This document shows positions 35,701 through 53,392 of a stretch of DNA of 64,000 nt, piece by piece (position 1 is the stretch's first letter; the number at the start of each line of letters is the position of its first letter). The translations under genes were made by a program, and so were the position numbers. The stretch comes from Dermatemys mawii (lineage: Eukaryota > Chordata > Testudines > Dermatemydidae). Under the pieces are notes generated by a model. That model saw only the letters and a list, made by a program, of their open reading frames with translations. It had not been told where the DNA came from and ran no database searches. The stretch is from contig ML677365.1 of assembly GCA_007922305.1 (NCBI GenBank), positions 12,572,533 through 12,636,532 of the forward strand. Reading direction: 5' to 3'.

Positions 35701-36449
35701 TGTGTGTTGTGTCTGCTGACTTCAGTGACACATTTTTATTACTGTTTTTTTCTGTTAGCTCTGTTGGTTCTGCAGGGCCAAGTGTAAATTGGATTCTGTT
35801 CCTCCTAGTGCATCACCTGCTCAACAGATTTATTTGCTTAGGGCTTGTCTTCACATACAGCGCTACATCAGCACAGCTGCACTGGTGCATCATTGCAGCA
35901 CTTCAGTGAAGATGCTAACACACTATTGGGAGAGCTTCTCCCCTCTCCAACTCCCTGAGATGCAGTACCTGTGTTGATGGGAAAAGGCCTCCTGTTGACA
36001 TAGCGGTTTCTACACAGAGGGTTAGATCAGTATAACTATATCACTCCGGGGGGTGTGTTTTTTGAACCCTTGAGCGACGTAGTTATACTGCTATAGATCT
36101 GTAGCGTACACCTGAACTTAGTTCAATCTGTACAAACTCTTTGTAGTCAGTGGGGTTGCACAGGTGCAAGGGCTAGAATTTGAAGACAATGGATAGGTGT
36201 ATATTGTATTATTGTATATTGGGGGCAGGGAGAGACATCCTCGGCTTCCACATTTTTGTCTCAGTGATTTTTCGTTCGAATGTGCTTAAAAGTGCCTTTT
36301 TTCCCCCCCAAAGGAATGAAGGAGTTCATGGATTTTACAAAGGAATCATCCCCAATGTGATCAGAGTGACTCCTGCCTGCTGCATCACCTTTGTAGTGTA
36401 TGAAAATGTATCAAATTTTTTGCTTAATTTTAGAAAAGAGAATAATTAA
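11619..36449 (+). CDS. SLC25A32: SLC25A32, mitochondrial folate/FAD carrier, complete
   Basis: Inner-membrane carrier of the SLC25 family, assigned to folate and FAD import. CDS = join of 11619-11796, 19994-20144, 27432-27517, 28753-28913, 34684-34797, 35480-35625, 36314-36449; 324 codons including the stop, 323 residues (human 315), every junction GT-AG and in phase. The three carrier signatures are P50-L-D-L-V-K55, P148-I-W-V-T-K153 and P252-Y-Q-V-V-R257; repeats 2 and 3 have W and Q at the usual acidic position, as in the human folate/FAD carrier. The N-terminus before RHVRYENL is alanine/proline-rich and about 6 residues longer than in human; an upstream in-frame ATG at 11529 would add 30 residues. 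Head to head with DCAF13, tail to tail with CTHRC1. No break seen. Confidence 0.97.
11877..11999. mobile_element. Short MITE with TA duplication, 80 bp after SLC25A32 exon 1
   Basis: Ends 'gggtgactagat' and 'tctggtcaccc' are inverted repeats; TA on both sides (11875-11876, 12000-12001). The interior has 'tcccgattttatagggac'. Sits inside the CpG-rich start of intron 1. Confidence 0.75.
12002..12325. other. SLC25A32 intron 1, nothing recognised
   Basis: Edge of the CpG island fading to AT-rich intron; no element identified. Confidence 0.5.
12326..12538 (+). mobile_element. hAT MITE family A, copy 2
   Basis: 'gcttgggaccactcaggg', 'gttaaatatattaaaaagtg', 'gcttgctatgtgaaaggggt' and right end 'aaagtttaagaaccactg'. 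Left end eroded. Confidence 0.8.
12539..13223. other. SLC25A32 intron 1, unclassified
   Basis: AT-rich sequence with no clear repeat or exon. Confidence 0.5.
13224..13405 (-). mobile_element. hAT MITE family A, copy 3 (inverted)
   Basis: Reverse copy, ends 'cagtgggtcacgaactt' and 'gtttgggaacccctg'. Flanked by 8-bp duplications GCATAGGT (13216-13223) and GCATGGGT (13406-13413), one mismatch, as for hAT transposition. Confidence 0.85.
13414..14512. other. SLC25A32 intron 1, unclassified
   Basis: No repeat family or coding exon recognised; short open frames here have no similarity I know. Confidence 0.5.
14954..16103 (+). pseudogene. Harbinger DDE transposase, broken
   Basis: Transposase of the DDE_4/HARBI1 type. 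The N-terminal part begins near [19 protein letters not shown]. Catalytic D in [10 protein letters not shown] (15450-15452), second D in [17 protein letters not shown] (15714-15716), E in [15 protein letters not shown] (15825-15827), plus the HDTRIFRN motif. The damage is a frameshift at about 15278 (apparently a small deletion), an in-frame TAG near 15310 and TGA at 15582-15584. With those lesions no full transposase can be made, although the catalytic triad codons survive. A longer open frame starts at 14785, but the extra leader lies in terminal non-coding sequence. Confidence 0.9.
16421..18041 (-). pseudogene. Harbinger Myb/SANT-like DNA-binding protein, broken, two exons
   Basis: Second Harbinger gene, needed by these elements for nuclear import and DNA binding. 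Exon 1 starts at 18041 ([20 protein letters not shown]) with conserved W residues of the Myb/SANT-like fold, then [10 protein letters not shown] and [20 protein letters not shown], and an acidic [16 protein letters not shown] stretch. A GTAAAG donor follows at about 17493. Exon 2 begins after TTTTAG at about 16888 ([20 protein letters not shown]) and runs to about 16421. Lesions: in-frame TAG at 17951-17949, a frameshift in a G run near 17685, and another frameshift near 16750. Confidence 0.8.
18467..19427. other. SLC25A32 intron 1, unclassified
   Basis: AT-rich, with a low-complexity (aataa) stretch near 19064-19095. Nothing recognised. Confidence 0.5.
19428..19843. mobile_element. MITE with 20-bp inverted termini
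   Basis: Left end 'agaacctcagagttacaaac', right end 'gttcgtaactctgaggttct', one mismatch in 20. Internal copies of 'gagttatgaac' occur near each end. An A tract (19603-19621) lies inside. It ends 150 bp before SLC25A32 exon 2. Confidence 0.75.
19994..20144 (+). CDS. SLC25A32: SLC25A32 coding exon 2
   Basis: Completes V60 then [13 protein letters not shown], the EGLRGLYKG loop and GASWGLYFF at helix 2. Acceptor AATAG, donor GTAAGT. Confidence 0.96.
20393..21205 (+). repeat. Unclassified ~0.8-kb interspersed repeat, copy 1
   Basis: Starts 'aggatggattgatttaaatc'. The reverse complement of 43515-44279 aligns with it over several blocks: 'attcaagtaaaagtacac', 'ttttattagttaaataaaac', 'tagaactagtaaatctcatc', 'caacttccaatcagattctt' and 'tctctgcaccttcagaagat'. 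In SLC25A32 intron 2. Likely an old DNA transposon, class unknown. Confidence 0.65.
21369..21673 (+). mobile_element. hAT MITE family B, copy 1, nested in CR1
   Basis: Ends 'tggggtcggcaacctttc' and 'cataggttgcctacccctg'. Duplications ACCTAGGC (21361-21368) and ACCTAGAC (21674-21681), one mismatch. Same family as 39146. Confidence 0.88.
23111..23297 (-). repeat. Penelope-like terminal arm, left, with hammerhead-like fold
   Basis: Inverted relative to the right arm. On the minus strand CCAACGA (23196-23190) is followed by a hairpin GTGGGT-ACTA-GCCCAC (23188-23173), GAAA (23172-23169), a 2-3 bp stem-loop GC-TTAT-GC and TC. This is the order of hammerhead conserved blocks (CUGANGA, stem II, GAAA, stem III, UH), with U4 to C and G5 to A changes in the core. 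Confidence 0.75.
23325..24767 (+). pseudogene. Penelope-like RT + GIY-YIG endonuclease frame, N-terminus lost, one stop
   Basis: One frame runs from about 23325 to the stop at 24765-24767. RT motifs: [10 protein letters not shown] (motif A), [14 protein letters not shown] (motif B), YIDD (23622-23633, motif C), [14 protein letters not shown]. It is interrupted only by TGA at 23865-23867, consistent with a CGA-to-TGA transition. Downstream a cysteine/histidine cluster [12 protein letters not shown] precedes the endonuclease core [25 protein letters not shown], matching the EN+ Penelope design. The RT fingers region before motif A is missing. Confidence 0.9.
24774..24960 (+). repeat. Penelope-like terminal arm, right
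   Basis: Plus-strand arm, 185 of 187 positions identical to the left arm. The hammerhead-like fold lies at 24875-24912; here GAAA has become AAAA (24899-24902), a change consistent with CpG decay. Confidence 0.85.
25401..25684. other. AT-rich stretch, possible third copy of the 20393 repeat
   Basis: 'aatctaaatcagatttttc' and 'tgatttttattcactctg' resemble ends of the repeat at 20393/43515, but too little remains to be sure. Confidence 0.3.
25685..26632 (+). mobile_element. CR1 LINE 3' part, plus strand
   Basis: C-terminal ORF2 text at 25927-26262 ([52 protein letters not shown]) and 3' end 'ggtctgacccagtatggc'. Stops and frameshifts present. SLC25A32 intron 2, same orientation as the gene. 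Confidence 0.85.
26633..27431. other. SLC25A32 intron 2, 3' part, nothing recognised
   Basis: AT-rich intron leading to the exon 3 acceptor. Confidence 0.5.
27432..27517 (+). CDS. SLC25A32: SLC25A32 coding exon 3
   Basis: 86 bases: [20 protein letters not shown] then HLVSAAEAG. Acceptor TTCCAG, donor GTAAGG. Confidence 0.95.
27518..28752. other. SLC25A32 intron 3, nothing recognised
   Basis: No repeat family or extra exon seen. A short GT run at 28661-28676. Confidence 0.5.
28753..28913 (+). CDS. SLC25A32: SLC25A32 coding exon 4
   Basis: Starts [18 protein letters not shown] (second carrier signature) and ends [11 protein letters not shown], phase 0. Acceptor CTTAG, donor GTAATA. Confidence 0.97.
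28914..31829. other. SLC25A32 intron 4, first half, unclassified
   Basis: About 2.9 kb with no repeat family that I can name and no conserved coding block. Confidence 0.45.
31830..32590 (+). mobile_element. Old CR1/L2-like LINE fragment
   Basis: Reading in plus: 'ccagaggactggaagaatgc', 'aatattgtgccaatattt', 'agactgattagcctgac', 'gggttctacagggattgg', matching the RT region word order of CR1/L2 ([14 protein letters not shown] type, then NYRPISLT, then GVPQGSVL). Heavily decayed. Confidence 0.65.
32591..32654. repeat. 32-bp tandem duplication
   Basis: Two adjacent copies of a unit beginning 'aaaacttgcagaattgatgg' (32591 and 32623), one clear difference (gcccatc/gctcatc) plus end change. Confidence 0.9.
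32655..33312. other. SLC25A32 intron 4, unclassified
   Basis: Mixed composition, a T8A10-type low-complexity run at 33185-33203. Repeat class not recognised. Confidence 0.4.
33321..33541 (+). mobile_element. hAT MITE family A, copy 4
   Basis: Complete copy: 'caggggttctcaaac' at left and 'gttggagaaccactg' at right; duplications CTCTAACT (33313-33320) and CTCTAACG (33542-33549). Confidence 0.9.
33550..34021. other. SLC25A32 intron 4, unclassified
   Basis: No named element found. Confidence 0.4.
34022..34200 (+). mobile_element. Second Penelope-like terminal fragment, inverted arms
   Basis: Left arm 'gccatgttggtcctgggata' plus 'ggtgggtgaggtaatatctt'; right arm inverted 'aagatattgcctcacccac'. 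Between them 'agaagaactctgtaatagct' then 'ggaaagcttgtctctctcc', a degraded form of a second repeat-family hammerhead-like segment (agaaga, stem, GAAA, GCTTGTC). Much older than the 23111 copy. Confidence 0.55.
34201..34683. other. SLC25A32 intron 4, end, nothing recognised
   Basis: Leads into the exon 5 acceptor. Confidence 0.45.
34684..34797 (+). CDS. SLC25A32: SLC25A32 coding exon 5
   Basis: 38 codons, phase 0: [20 protein letters not shown] then [18 protein letters not shown]. Acceptor TTTTAG, donor GTAAAT. Confidence 0.96.
34798..35479. other. SLC25A32 intron 5, nothing recognised
   Basis: AT-rich intron of 682 bp. Confidence 0.5.
35480..35625 (+). CDS. SLC25A32: SLC25A32 coding exon 6
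   Basis: [20 protein letters not shown] then [13 protein letters not shown] (third carrier signature). Acceptor TTTTAG, donor GTAGGC. Confidence 0.96.
35841..36117. mobile_element. Harbinger-type MITE in SLC25A32 intron 6
   Basis: TTA on both sides (35838-35840, 36118-36120). Ends 'gggcttgtcttcacatacag' and 'gtagcgtacacctgaac' are weakly inverted. Interior has 'gcgctacatcagcacagctg' and 'tatagatctgtagcg', the style of the Harbinger termini at 14516. Confidence 0.6.
36314..36449 (+). CDS. SLC25A32: SLC25A32 coding exon 7 and stop
   Basis: [20 protein letters not shown] then [19 protein letters not shown], ending RKENN and TAA at 36447-36449. Acceptor preceded by a T/C-rich tract. Confidence 0.96.
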
Positions 36450-37104
36450 ATTAAAGCTAGGAGTTTGCATTCAGAGGAGTTTACTGTTCTTTATTTTTTT
36501 AAACTTGTAATCCTGAGAAATATTGTATAACGGTCTAGCTTGAGATTGGGAACTTGTCCAGTAATCGCTGCAAGAATTTGGAGATCAGAACAACCCAAAC
36601 TTCCTTCTCTTCTATTGGACCTCTCCTGACCCCTCTATTCCCCTCTTCTCTGTGAATCAGCTGTTCCCATCCCAACCTTAAACAGCACTGTGACTGGATA
36701 AAGCCAGACTTGCAACAGCCATGTCCTTCAATAAACTGATCTCTCTAAAACAGCTTTTCCCATACAAGATCAAGAAGTTGATGATGTCCCAGGTTAATTG
36801 AGTGGGGCTGTAAAGACATCAGAAGTTGTGATAGGTTCCAGATCTATCAAACATGGGGCCTCTCTTTGACTGTCCTCCCACAGAACTGTGTACACGCTTG
36901 TCCTCATGGTGGTCTGAAGTTTTCTAAATCCCATCCATGTATAATTTGTCAGGTCTCAGAATTACAAATGCCCTGATTGTACAGTGTGTGCAGTGCAAAC
37001 CTGATTCACTGGAGGAGACGGCGAGGGGGCAGCACAAACTTTTAGAGTTCCTTTAAGGGACAGTGTGGCTGGAGCCAGTGAGGAGGAGAGCTGTTCACCT
37101 AGCC
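36450..37104. other. SLC25A32 3' UTR and following sequence
   Basis: Non-coding sequence after the stop. Extent of the 3' UTR cannot be fixed from sequence alone. Confidence 0.5.
36730..36735 (+). terminator. Possible proximal poly(A) signal of SLC25A32
   Basis: AATAAA 281 bases after the stop codon; the first canonical hexamer in the 3' UTR. Confidence 0.45.
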
Positions 37105-37611
37105 CGGGATGGGCAAACTACAGCCTGCGAGCCAATTCTGTCTGGCCCCCTGAGCTCCCAGCTGAGGAGGCTAGCTCCTGCCCCCTCTCCCCCGCCCGCA
37201 GCCTCAGCACACTGCACAAGCAGCACTCTGGAGAGCACACTCTGGAGAGCAGATCAGCATGTCTGGCTCTGGGCCAGATACACTATTCTGAGCAGAGTGG
37301 TAAGGGGGTAGGGCGGTTCGATAAGGTCCAGAGAGTCTTGGGGGGTGGGGGTCAGGGGATAGAGAAGGGGGGGTTGGATGGGGGTGGTGACTTGGTGGGG
37401 GTGGTGAAAGGCGGGGGTCTCTGGAGTAGTCAGGGGACAAGGAGCAGGGTGGGTGGATGAGTTGGGGGTTCTGAGAGGGTCAAGAAGTGGGACAGGGTCA
37501 GATAGGGGGTGGGGCCAGACTGTTTGGAGAGGCACCGCCTTCTCTACCCGGCCCTCCATACAGTTTTGAACCCCGATGTGGCCCTCGGGCCAAAAAGTTG
37601 GCCCACCTCTG
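37105..37611. mobile_element. hAT MITE family C (GGGATGGGCAAAC type)
   Basis: Ends 'cgggatgggcaaact' and 'ttggcccacctctg' are inverted. Duplications ACCTAGCC (37097-37104) and ATCTAGCC (37612-37619). The interior is very G-rich on the plus strand (37305-37510). Confidence 0.82.
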
Positions 37612-37619
37612 ATCTAGCC

Positions 37620-39137
37620 CATTATATTAAAATCTGCTAAACCTCCAGTTTTAGTATAATATCCAAAGCATCTTCCAAAATGTTTGCAGCATCAGACCTA
37701 AATCAGCAGTTAATGTGACCACTTCTCCAGTTTTTCCTCTTAGAGGGAAAGGCAAATTCTCTCTTAGTTAGAGATTACATTGAAGGAAAAGGACATGTTC
37801 AGACACATAGACATGTTTAACAAATAGCTTAGTGCTTTTGCACTAATTTTTGTAAATAACAGCAGTTTTCAAAGTCTTATTTTAAAGATGGCTATTTCGA
37901 AATGTTGGTCTTATTTATTCAGAGTATTGCTTAACACCGCAGCAGAAATGCATGAGTCCATATGTAGTCTTCTGCCATAAGCACTGTAGATGGGAGAAGT
38001 TGCCTTTTTTAAAAGGGAAAAAAAATGCTGTCTTGGCTCTTAATTTAAGAGTGTGATTGTCATAAGTTGTGTCATCACTTTTCCCAATAAACAAAGATGA
38101 CAGGACATTTTGTAGAAGAACATTTGAAACAGTGGTGGCATCTCAGGGGTAAGGATCAAGGGTACGTGCTTGAGTTAGCAGACCTTAGTTATTCTTAATT
38201 CTGCATCAGGAAAACTCATTCTTTGCAAATATCCATGTCTGTAACTACAGCATGAAAGCATTAGATGTTTTGTATAAAGTATCAAATGAGAGTCAGGAAT
38301 TAATAAATGTAAATGCAAGAATTATTCAGCCTGTAAGTCAAATCACTTGGAGCCAGGCCACTGGTTTACCTTTTTTATTGCTTAGGAAATAGATTATTCC
38401 AAAAGCTCATCCTTACATAGCAAGCTAACGTAACCTATGACAAGTTCTTTATTCATAAGAATTCATACGGAGTGGAGGAATTTATTTCATTTTATCAGCC
38501 TGGAATTTAAGACATTGTAAAAGTTAAAATGTTGAGCATTCTTAATTCAACCATTTGAAGAGTAGCTTGATATGGAGAGGAATGTTTGTTTCAGTTGACT
38601 AATCTTATTGCCTTCTTGGGTGATCTTTCCTGCATGTTTAAGTCTTTGATAACTAAGCTTCTTGGGGCAGGGCTTACCTTTGTGCTGTGTTTGTACAGCA
38701 CATAGCATTGTGGGGTCCAGGTCTGTCACTAGCGGTCCCAGGTGCTACAGTAATACAAATAATAAATAACCCATTCCTACTCCCACTCTCACAGACCTGA
38801 GAACATAAATGTCTAAACTATGAAAATGCTGGCATTCAGCAGAGAGGGAAATACTGTTAGGGTTCCATTAACTGGCCTTCTTTATTATATAGTTATTTTT
38901 TATATTTACATTTCATTTGTACTTGGATGATAACTGACTCCAAGGCCAGCATGTGAAATTTTGAAAGTTAACATCTCTGTATGATACAGTTAACTTTGTG
39001 TGCCTTATGAGATTTTTATTTTTTAAAAAATCAAGTAGATAATATATAGGACTAACTCAATTGGGCATTGCATTGTTAACCACTCGAAGATCAGAGTATA
39101 CTCTGAAACCCCATGAAAACAGTGGCAACGAACAAAG
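37620..39137. other. 3' flank of SLC25A32, unclassified
   Basis: AT-rich; AATAAA hexamers at 38086 and several later positions. No coding exon. Confidence 0.45.
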
Positions 39138-39145
39138 TTCTAGGG

Positions 39146-39430
39146 CAGGGGTCAGCAACCTTTCAGAAGTGATGTGCTGATTCTTCATTTATTCATTTTA
39201 ATTTAAGGTTTCACATGCTAGTAATACATTGTAACATTTTTAGAAGGTCTCTTTCTATGTCTATAATATAGAACTAAACTATTGTTGCCTATAAAGTAAA
39301 TAAGGTTTTTAAAATATTTAAGAAGTTTCATTTAAAATTAAATTAAAATGCAGAACCCGCAGTGTGTGTGCCACTGAAAATCAGCTTGTATGCCGCATTT
39401 GGCACGCATGCCATAGGTTGCCTACCCCTG
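39146..39430 (+). mobile_element. hAT MITE family B, copy 2
   Basis: Ends 'caggggtcagcaacctttc' and 'cataggttgcctacccctg', with a perfect 8-bp duplication TTCTAGGG (39138-39145, 39431-39438). Confidence 0.93.
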
Positions 39431-39438
39431 TTCTAGGG

Positions 39439-40660
39439 AAATATCAGCTGTATAGTATGCTGGACCTCAGCAGCAGCACTGATATTATTTCCAGATAGAA
39501 GAGCCTGATAGCCCTCCTATTTCAGGTTAGTTTATATAGTACCAACTTACTGCAGAATGGAGGTAGAAATTTGAGAGAGAAATGTGGTGACAATCTTAAA
39601 GAAATATGTATTACATATTCTCCTCAGAACCTGGATGAGACAAAGTATTTCTTTAAAAAAAGTTAAAATCTGAATCTAAGCTGTGGAGGGTTTTTTTTTC
39701 TTTTTAGTTCTAGGGGAAACTAGTCATTACACTTTCGCATGTTATACATGCTTTTATGACTTTTCCTTTGGTTTGTGTCTTCAGTGCAAAATTTGAGTTC
39801 TTTCTAACCACTTACTTTTTTTTTACGTTGTAAAAATTTAAAAGAGCCCCACTTTTGTGGGTACTGTTATTTGACAGCTGCATTCTGGAGTGAATTCTTA
39901 GATTGCTACATTTGTAGGTATGAAACATTCTGAATGATCAACATGATCTTTTTCTTTATCTAGTCTTATGAGACTTGAACACATCACCTTTGTAGCGTGA
40001 TTGCTTCTAACACTTGCAAACTATTCTGAAGGCCATGCAGCATGTGGCATTTGAGCCTACCTTTAAATATTTTTTTTTCCATTTCTATTAATGTAATGCA
40101 TTTCATACTTTTGTTTTGCTGATTTATAATTATCTTAGCACCGAGATGATAAGAGGTGACTGTCTAAGAAGACTATAAAATAAACTAGTTTTGGGGAAAT
40201 GATTTACCTTAGTAATTAAGGTATTTCAACATTTGTTGTAGTCAAGTTGTCCAATATGTTCCTCATTATTAGTCTTCTTCAGTGCTAACCTACTTTCATA
40301 CTAAAATAAATTGGGTGTTGAGAACCTCTTAATGAGTTATTTAACTTAATGGGGGGAAAGCCAAAATAGTATGCTGAACACTTAATCTTTTTAAAATGAG
40401 ATATTTTATGCTTATTATTGGCCTGGATCCAACTCTCACTAACATCTATGGGAATGAATCTACAGAAGAACTACTGGTGCAACTGTAGTACAGTCAGGTA
40501 TAAATATGGTTTGATGCTTTTAAGTAATGATCTTGAAATCTAAAATGAATAAAATATAGTATTTTCTCCACAGATGTTACTTTCATGTCTGTCAAGCTAC
40601 TCTAATACACTTGTTTCATAATAGCCATGTAAAAAGTAAAACCCTCTGCATTTTGCTGAC
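39439..40660. other. Sequence between hAT copy and convergent 3' ends
   Basis: AT-rich. May be distal SLC25A32 3' UTR if the signal at 40661 is used. Confidence 0.4.
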
Positions 40661-40666
40661 AATAAA
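40661..40666 (+). terminator. Possible distal poly(A) signal of SLC25A32
   Basis: AATAAA directly facing the CTHRC1 signal at 40704-40709. Use by SLC25A32 would give a 3' UTR of about 4.2 kb. Confidence 0.4.
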
Positions 40667-40703
40667 ATAGCCTGGATTTTGCCTCTTTCTGTAAAAGGTC
40701 TTA

Positions 40704-40709
40704 TTTATT
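40704..40709 (-). terminator. Poly(A) signal of CTHRC1
   Basis: Minus-strand AATAAA 340 bases after the CTHRC1 stop codon, a distance fitting a short 3' UTR. Confidence 0.6.
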
Positions 40710-41048
40710 CAACAGATATAAAAAGAAGTAATTACAGTTTTTACAAAAGTGATAAATATTCAGTCCAAATGATAATAAAACAACTGGACAAACTTGTTTC
40801 TAATATTTGTTCTAAAATAATATAGTAGAACTTGCCAGGTGTGTTTAACAGTCATGTGGCTACATGTTAAACAGTTCAGCTGGAAAAATTCAACTAGGGT
40901 GCTTGTAAGCAAGCTTATGTATTCTGGCCAGATGCTTACAAAGCTACAAAGAAATATTCAGTTTCAAAGTACATTGTACAAAATGTGTATAAAAAATTGA
41001 TATGGGGACTTAGGAACGTTGGGTTATAAAGAGGTTTGGAAAAACCTT

Positions 41049-50885
<9,837 letters not shown>

Positions 50886-51224
50886 GGCGCGGGGCTGCCG
50901 GGCTGCCGGGGGCGCGGGGCCGGGCGGGCCGGGAGCGGAGCGCGCGGGGGTCAGTCAGTGTCTGCAGCGCCCCGCAGCAGCGCTCTGGATAAATGAGCCT
51001 TTCACAGCCCCGAGCCCGAGCTCCCTCCCTGGGGACTCCAGGAATTTCCATCCTGGAACAGGGCAGCAGCAACTCCCCGCCTGAGCCGTCCGGCCACAGC
51101 CACAGGCCCGCCGGGGCTGCCCGCCACTGCTGCCCCAGCCCAGCCTCCGGCACCCCGCAGCCGGCAGTCACAGGGCAAGGGTGCGGGGCGCCGGGGGGGC
51201 TGTGTGCCAATGAGCCTTAGTACT

Positions 51225-52640
51225 GACAATATACAACCCCACCGCCTGTGCCACACAGCCGGACAGCCCCCTCCCTGCGGTCAGACAACTGTACTGCCTG
51301 TGCCACACAGCCGGACAGCCCCCTCCCTGGGTGAACTGTACCGCCTGTGCCACACAGCTGGACAGCCCCCTCCCTGCGGTCAGACAACTGTACTGCCTGT
51401 GCCACACAGCCGGACAGCCACCTCCCTGGGTGAACTGTACCACCTGTGCCACACAGCCGGACAGCCACCTCCCTGGGTGAACTGTACCACCTGTGCCACA
51501 CAGCCGGACAGCCACCTCCCTGGGTGAACTGTACCACCTGTGCCACACAGCCGGACAGCCCCCTCCCTGGGTGAACTATACCGCCTGTGCCACACAGCCA
51601 GACAGCCCCCCTCCCTGGGTGAACTGTACCGCTCGTGCCACACAGCCAGACAGACCCCCTCCCTGGGGTGAACTGTACCGCCCCTACCACACAGCTGGAC
51701 AGCCCCCTCCCTGGGTGAACTGTACCGCCTGTGCCACACAGCCCCCTCCCTGGGGTGAACTGTACCGCCCATGCCACACAGCCGGACAGCCCCCCTCCCT
51801 GGGTGAACTGTACCGCCTGTGCCACACAGCCGGACAGCCCCCCTCCCTGAGTGAACTGTACCGCCCGTGCCACACAGCCAGACAGCCCCCCTCCCTGGGT
51901 GAACTGTACCGCCTGTGCCACACAGCCAGACAGCCCCATCCCTGGGGTGAACTGTACCGCCTGCGCCGCAAAGCCAGACATCCCCCTCCCTGGGGTCAGA
52001 CAACTGTACCGCCTGTGCCACACAGCCCTCTTCCCTGGGAAAGGACAAATATACCACTCATGCCATGCAGATCACTTCCCTGGAGTCACAACTGTACTGC
52101 CTGTGCCATGCAACCTCCTTCCCTGAGGTCACAACTGAACTGCCTGTGCCATGCAAATTACAGCCACTTTCCATGGAGTAGGACAACTGAACTGTCTGCA
52201 CCACATAGCCTACTGACTCGCATGTGGAGTCAAACAACTGAACCATCAGCACCATGCAGCCTACAGTCCCTCAGTGGCACCAGATAACTGAACTTTCTGT
52301 GCCAAGCAGCTTACATCCCCTTCCATGGAGTCAGACAACTGAACCATTTGTGCCATGCAACCTACAGTCACCTAATGTGGAATCAGACAATGGAACAGTT
52401 TGCGCCACACAACCAAAACCCTTCACATGAAGTCATACAACTGTACCATCTGTGCCACGCAAATGCACCTCCCTCATGTGGAGTCAGACAACTGAATTGT
52501 CTGCACCACATAACTAAAACCCCTCATACAGAGTCTTACAACTGTCCCGTCTGTGCCACGCACAGACATACACCCTCCCCCAAGGACTTAGATAATTGCA
52601 CTGTTTGCGCCACACAGCCAGAATGCCTTCACATGGAATC
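51225..52640. repeat. Minisatellite, about 29 units of ~47-52 bp
   Basis: Unit core 'cctgtgccacacagccggac' followed by 'agccccctccctgggtgaac' recurs from 51250 to about 52615. Spacing is typically 47-48 bp in the left half. Two unit endings alternate (GGTGAACTGTACCG and GTCAGACAACTGTACTG). Left units are near identical; right units (from about 52060) diverge and lengthen to about 50. Starts about 340 bp upstream of the CTHRC1 ATG. Confidence 0.92.
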
Positions 52641-53384
52641 ATGCAACTTTACCAGCTGTGATACAAAACCTACAGTCCCTCACATGAAATTGGCCAACTG
52701 TATCATCTGTGCCTGGTGGCACCGGACTAAAGGATGCCAGGAAGTCATGGCCCTCCCACTTTTTGAAAGTGAACGGGCCTGGTCTGTCCGTTTTTTTGGC
52801 CTTCCCCTCTTCTTCCCCCCCAACCCCGAGGTCTCCCCCCAGCCAGGCTGGCAGCTGTGGGGTCCGGGGTAGAAAAGTCCTGGCCATAGGTGCCCACGCG
52901 CACCTCTTACTTGGAACCAACTCTGGCTGGGGGGCTGCAGCGTGGCCATGGTGACAGCCAAGCGGGCAGGTGTGGGGCTGCACTGTGGGGCAGGGACATA
53001 GGCTGGGGCTTCTCTCTACCCTCCCCACCCCAGGCAGATGGAGAGTCCACAGCTCTAGGCGTGCTCTGGTTTCCTCTTGGCCGGGCGCGGGGGGGGGTGT
53101 TGTCCTGGATGTGTATACTCCAGAATGTAATTAAGTGAATTGCACCCATATTTGTGCATTCAGCTGCCATGGAGCAATAAAATAAAACACCACATAGTTA
53201 AGGGTTAATTTAAAGACAGGCTTTCTGAAGCAAGGTCAAAACTAGTTAATAGCTTCAGCTAATCAGAATGGGAGGAGTAAACAAGTGAAACTAAAAACCT
53301 TGGTGGTTTGAAAACCTTGAGTCTGGGCTTTTCTGATACTATAGGTTTATTGATATTAGGAAAAGTAATAATTCAGTAGGGGTC
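52641..53384. other. Intergenic sequence right of the minisatellite
   Basis: GC-rich to about 53100, then AT-rich. No gene seen. Confidence 0.45.
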
Positions 53385-53392
53385 ATTATAAC

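Noticed and set aside
51217..52287. Long open frames on both strands (up to about 268 codons) with repeated Cys/His/Trp motifs
   Set aside because: They run through a minisatellite and are open in several frames at once. The repeats translate to periodic peptides with no known domain, no splice structure and no conserved start.
51225..52640. CRISPR-like regular repeat array
   Set aside because: Eukaryotic sequence; the units are contiguous and diverging without unique spacers, which is a minisatellite.
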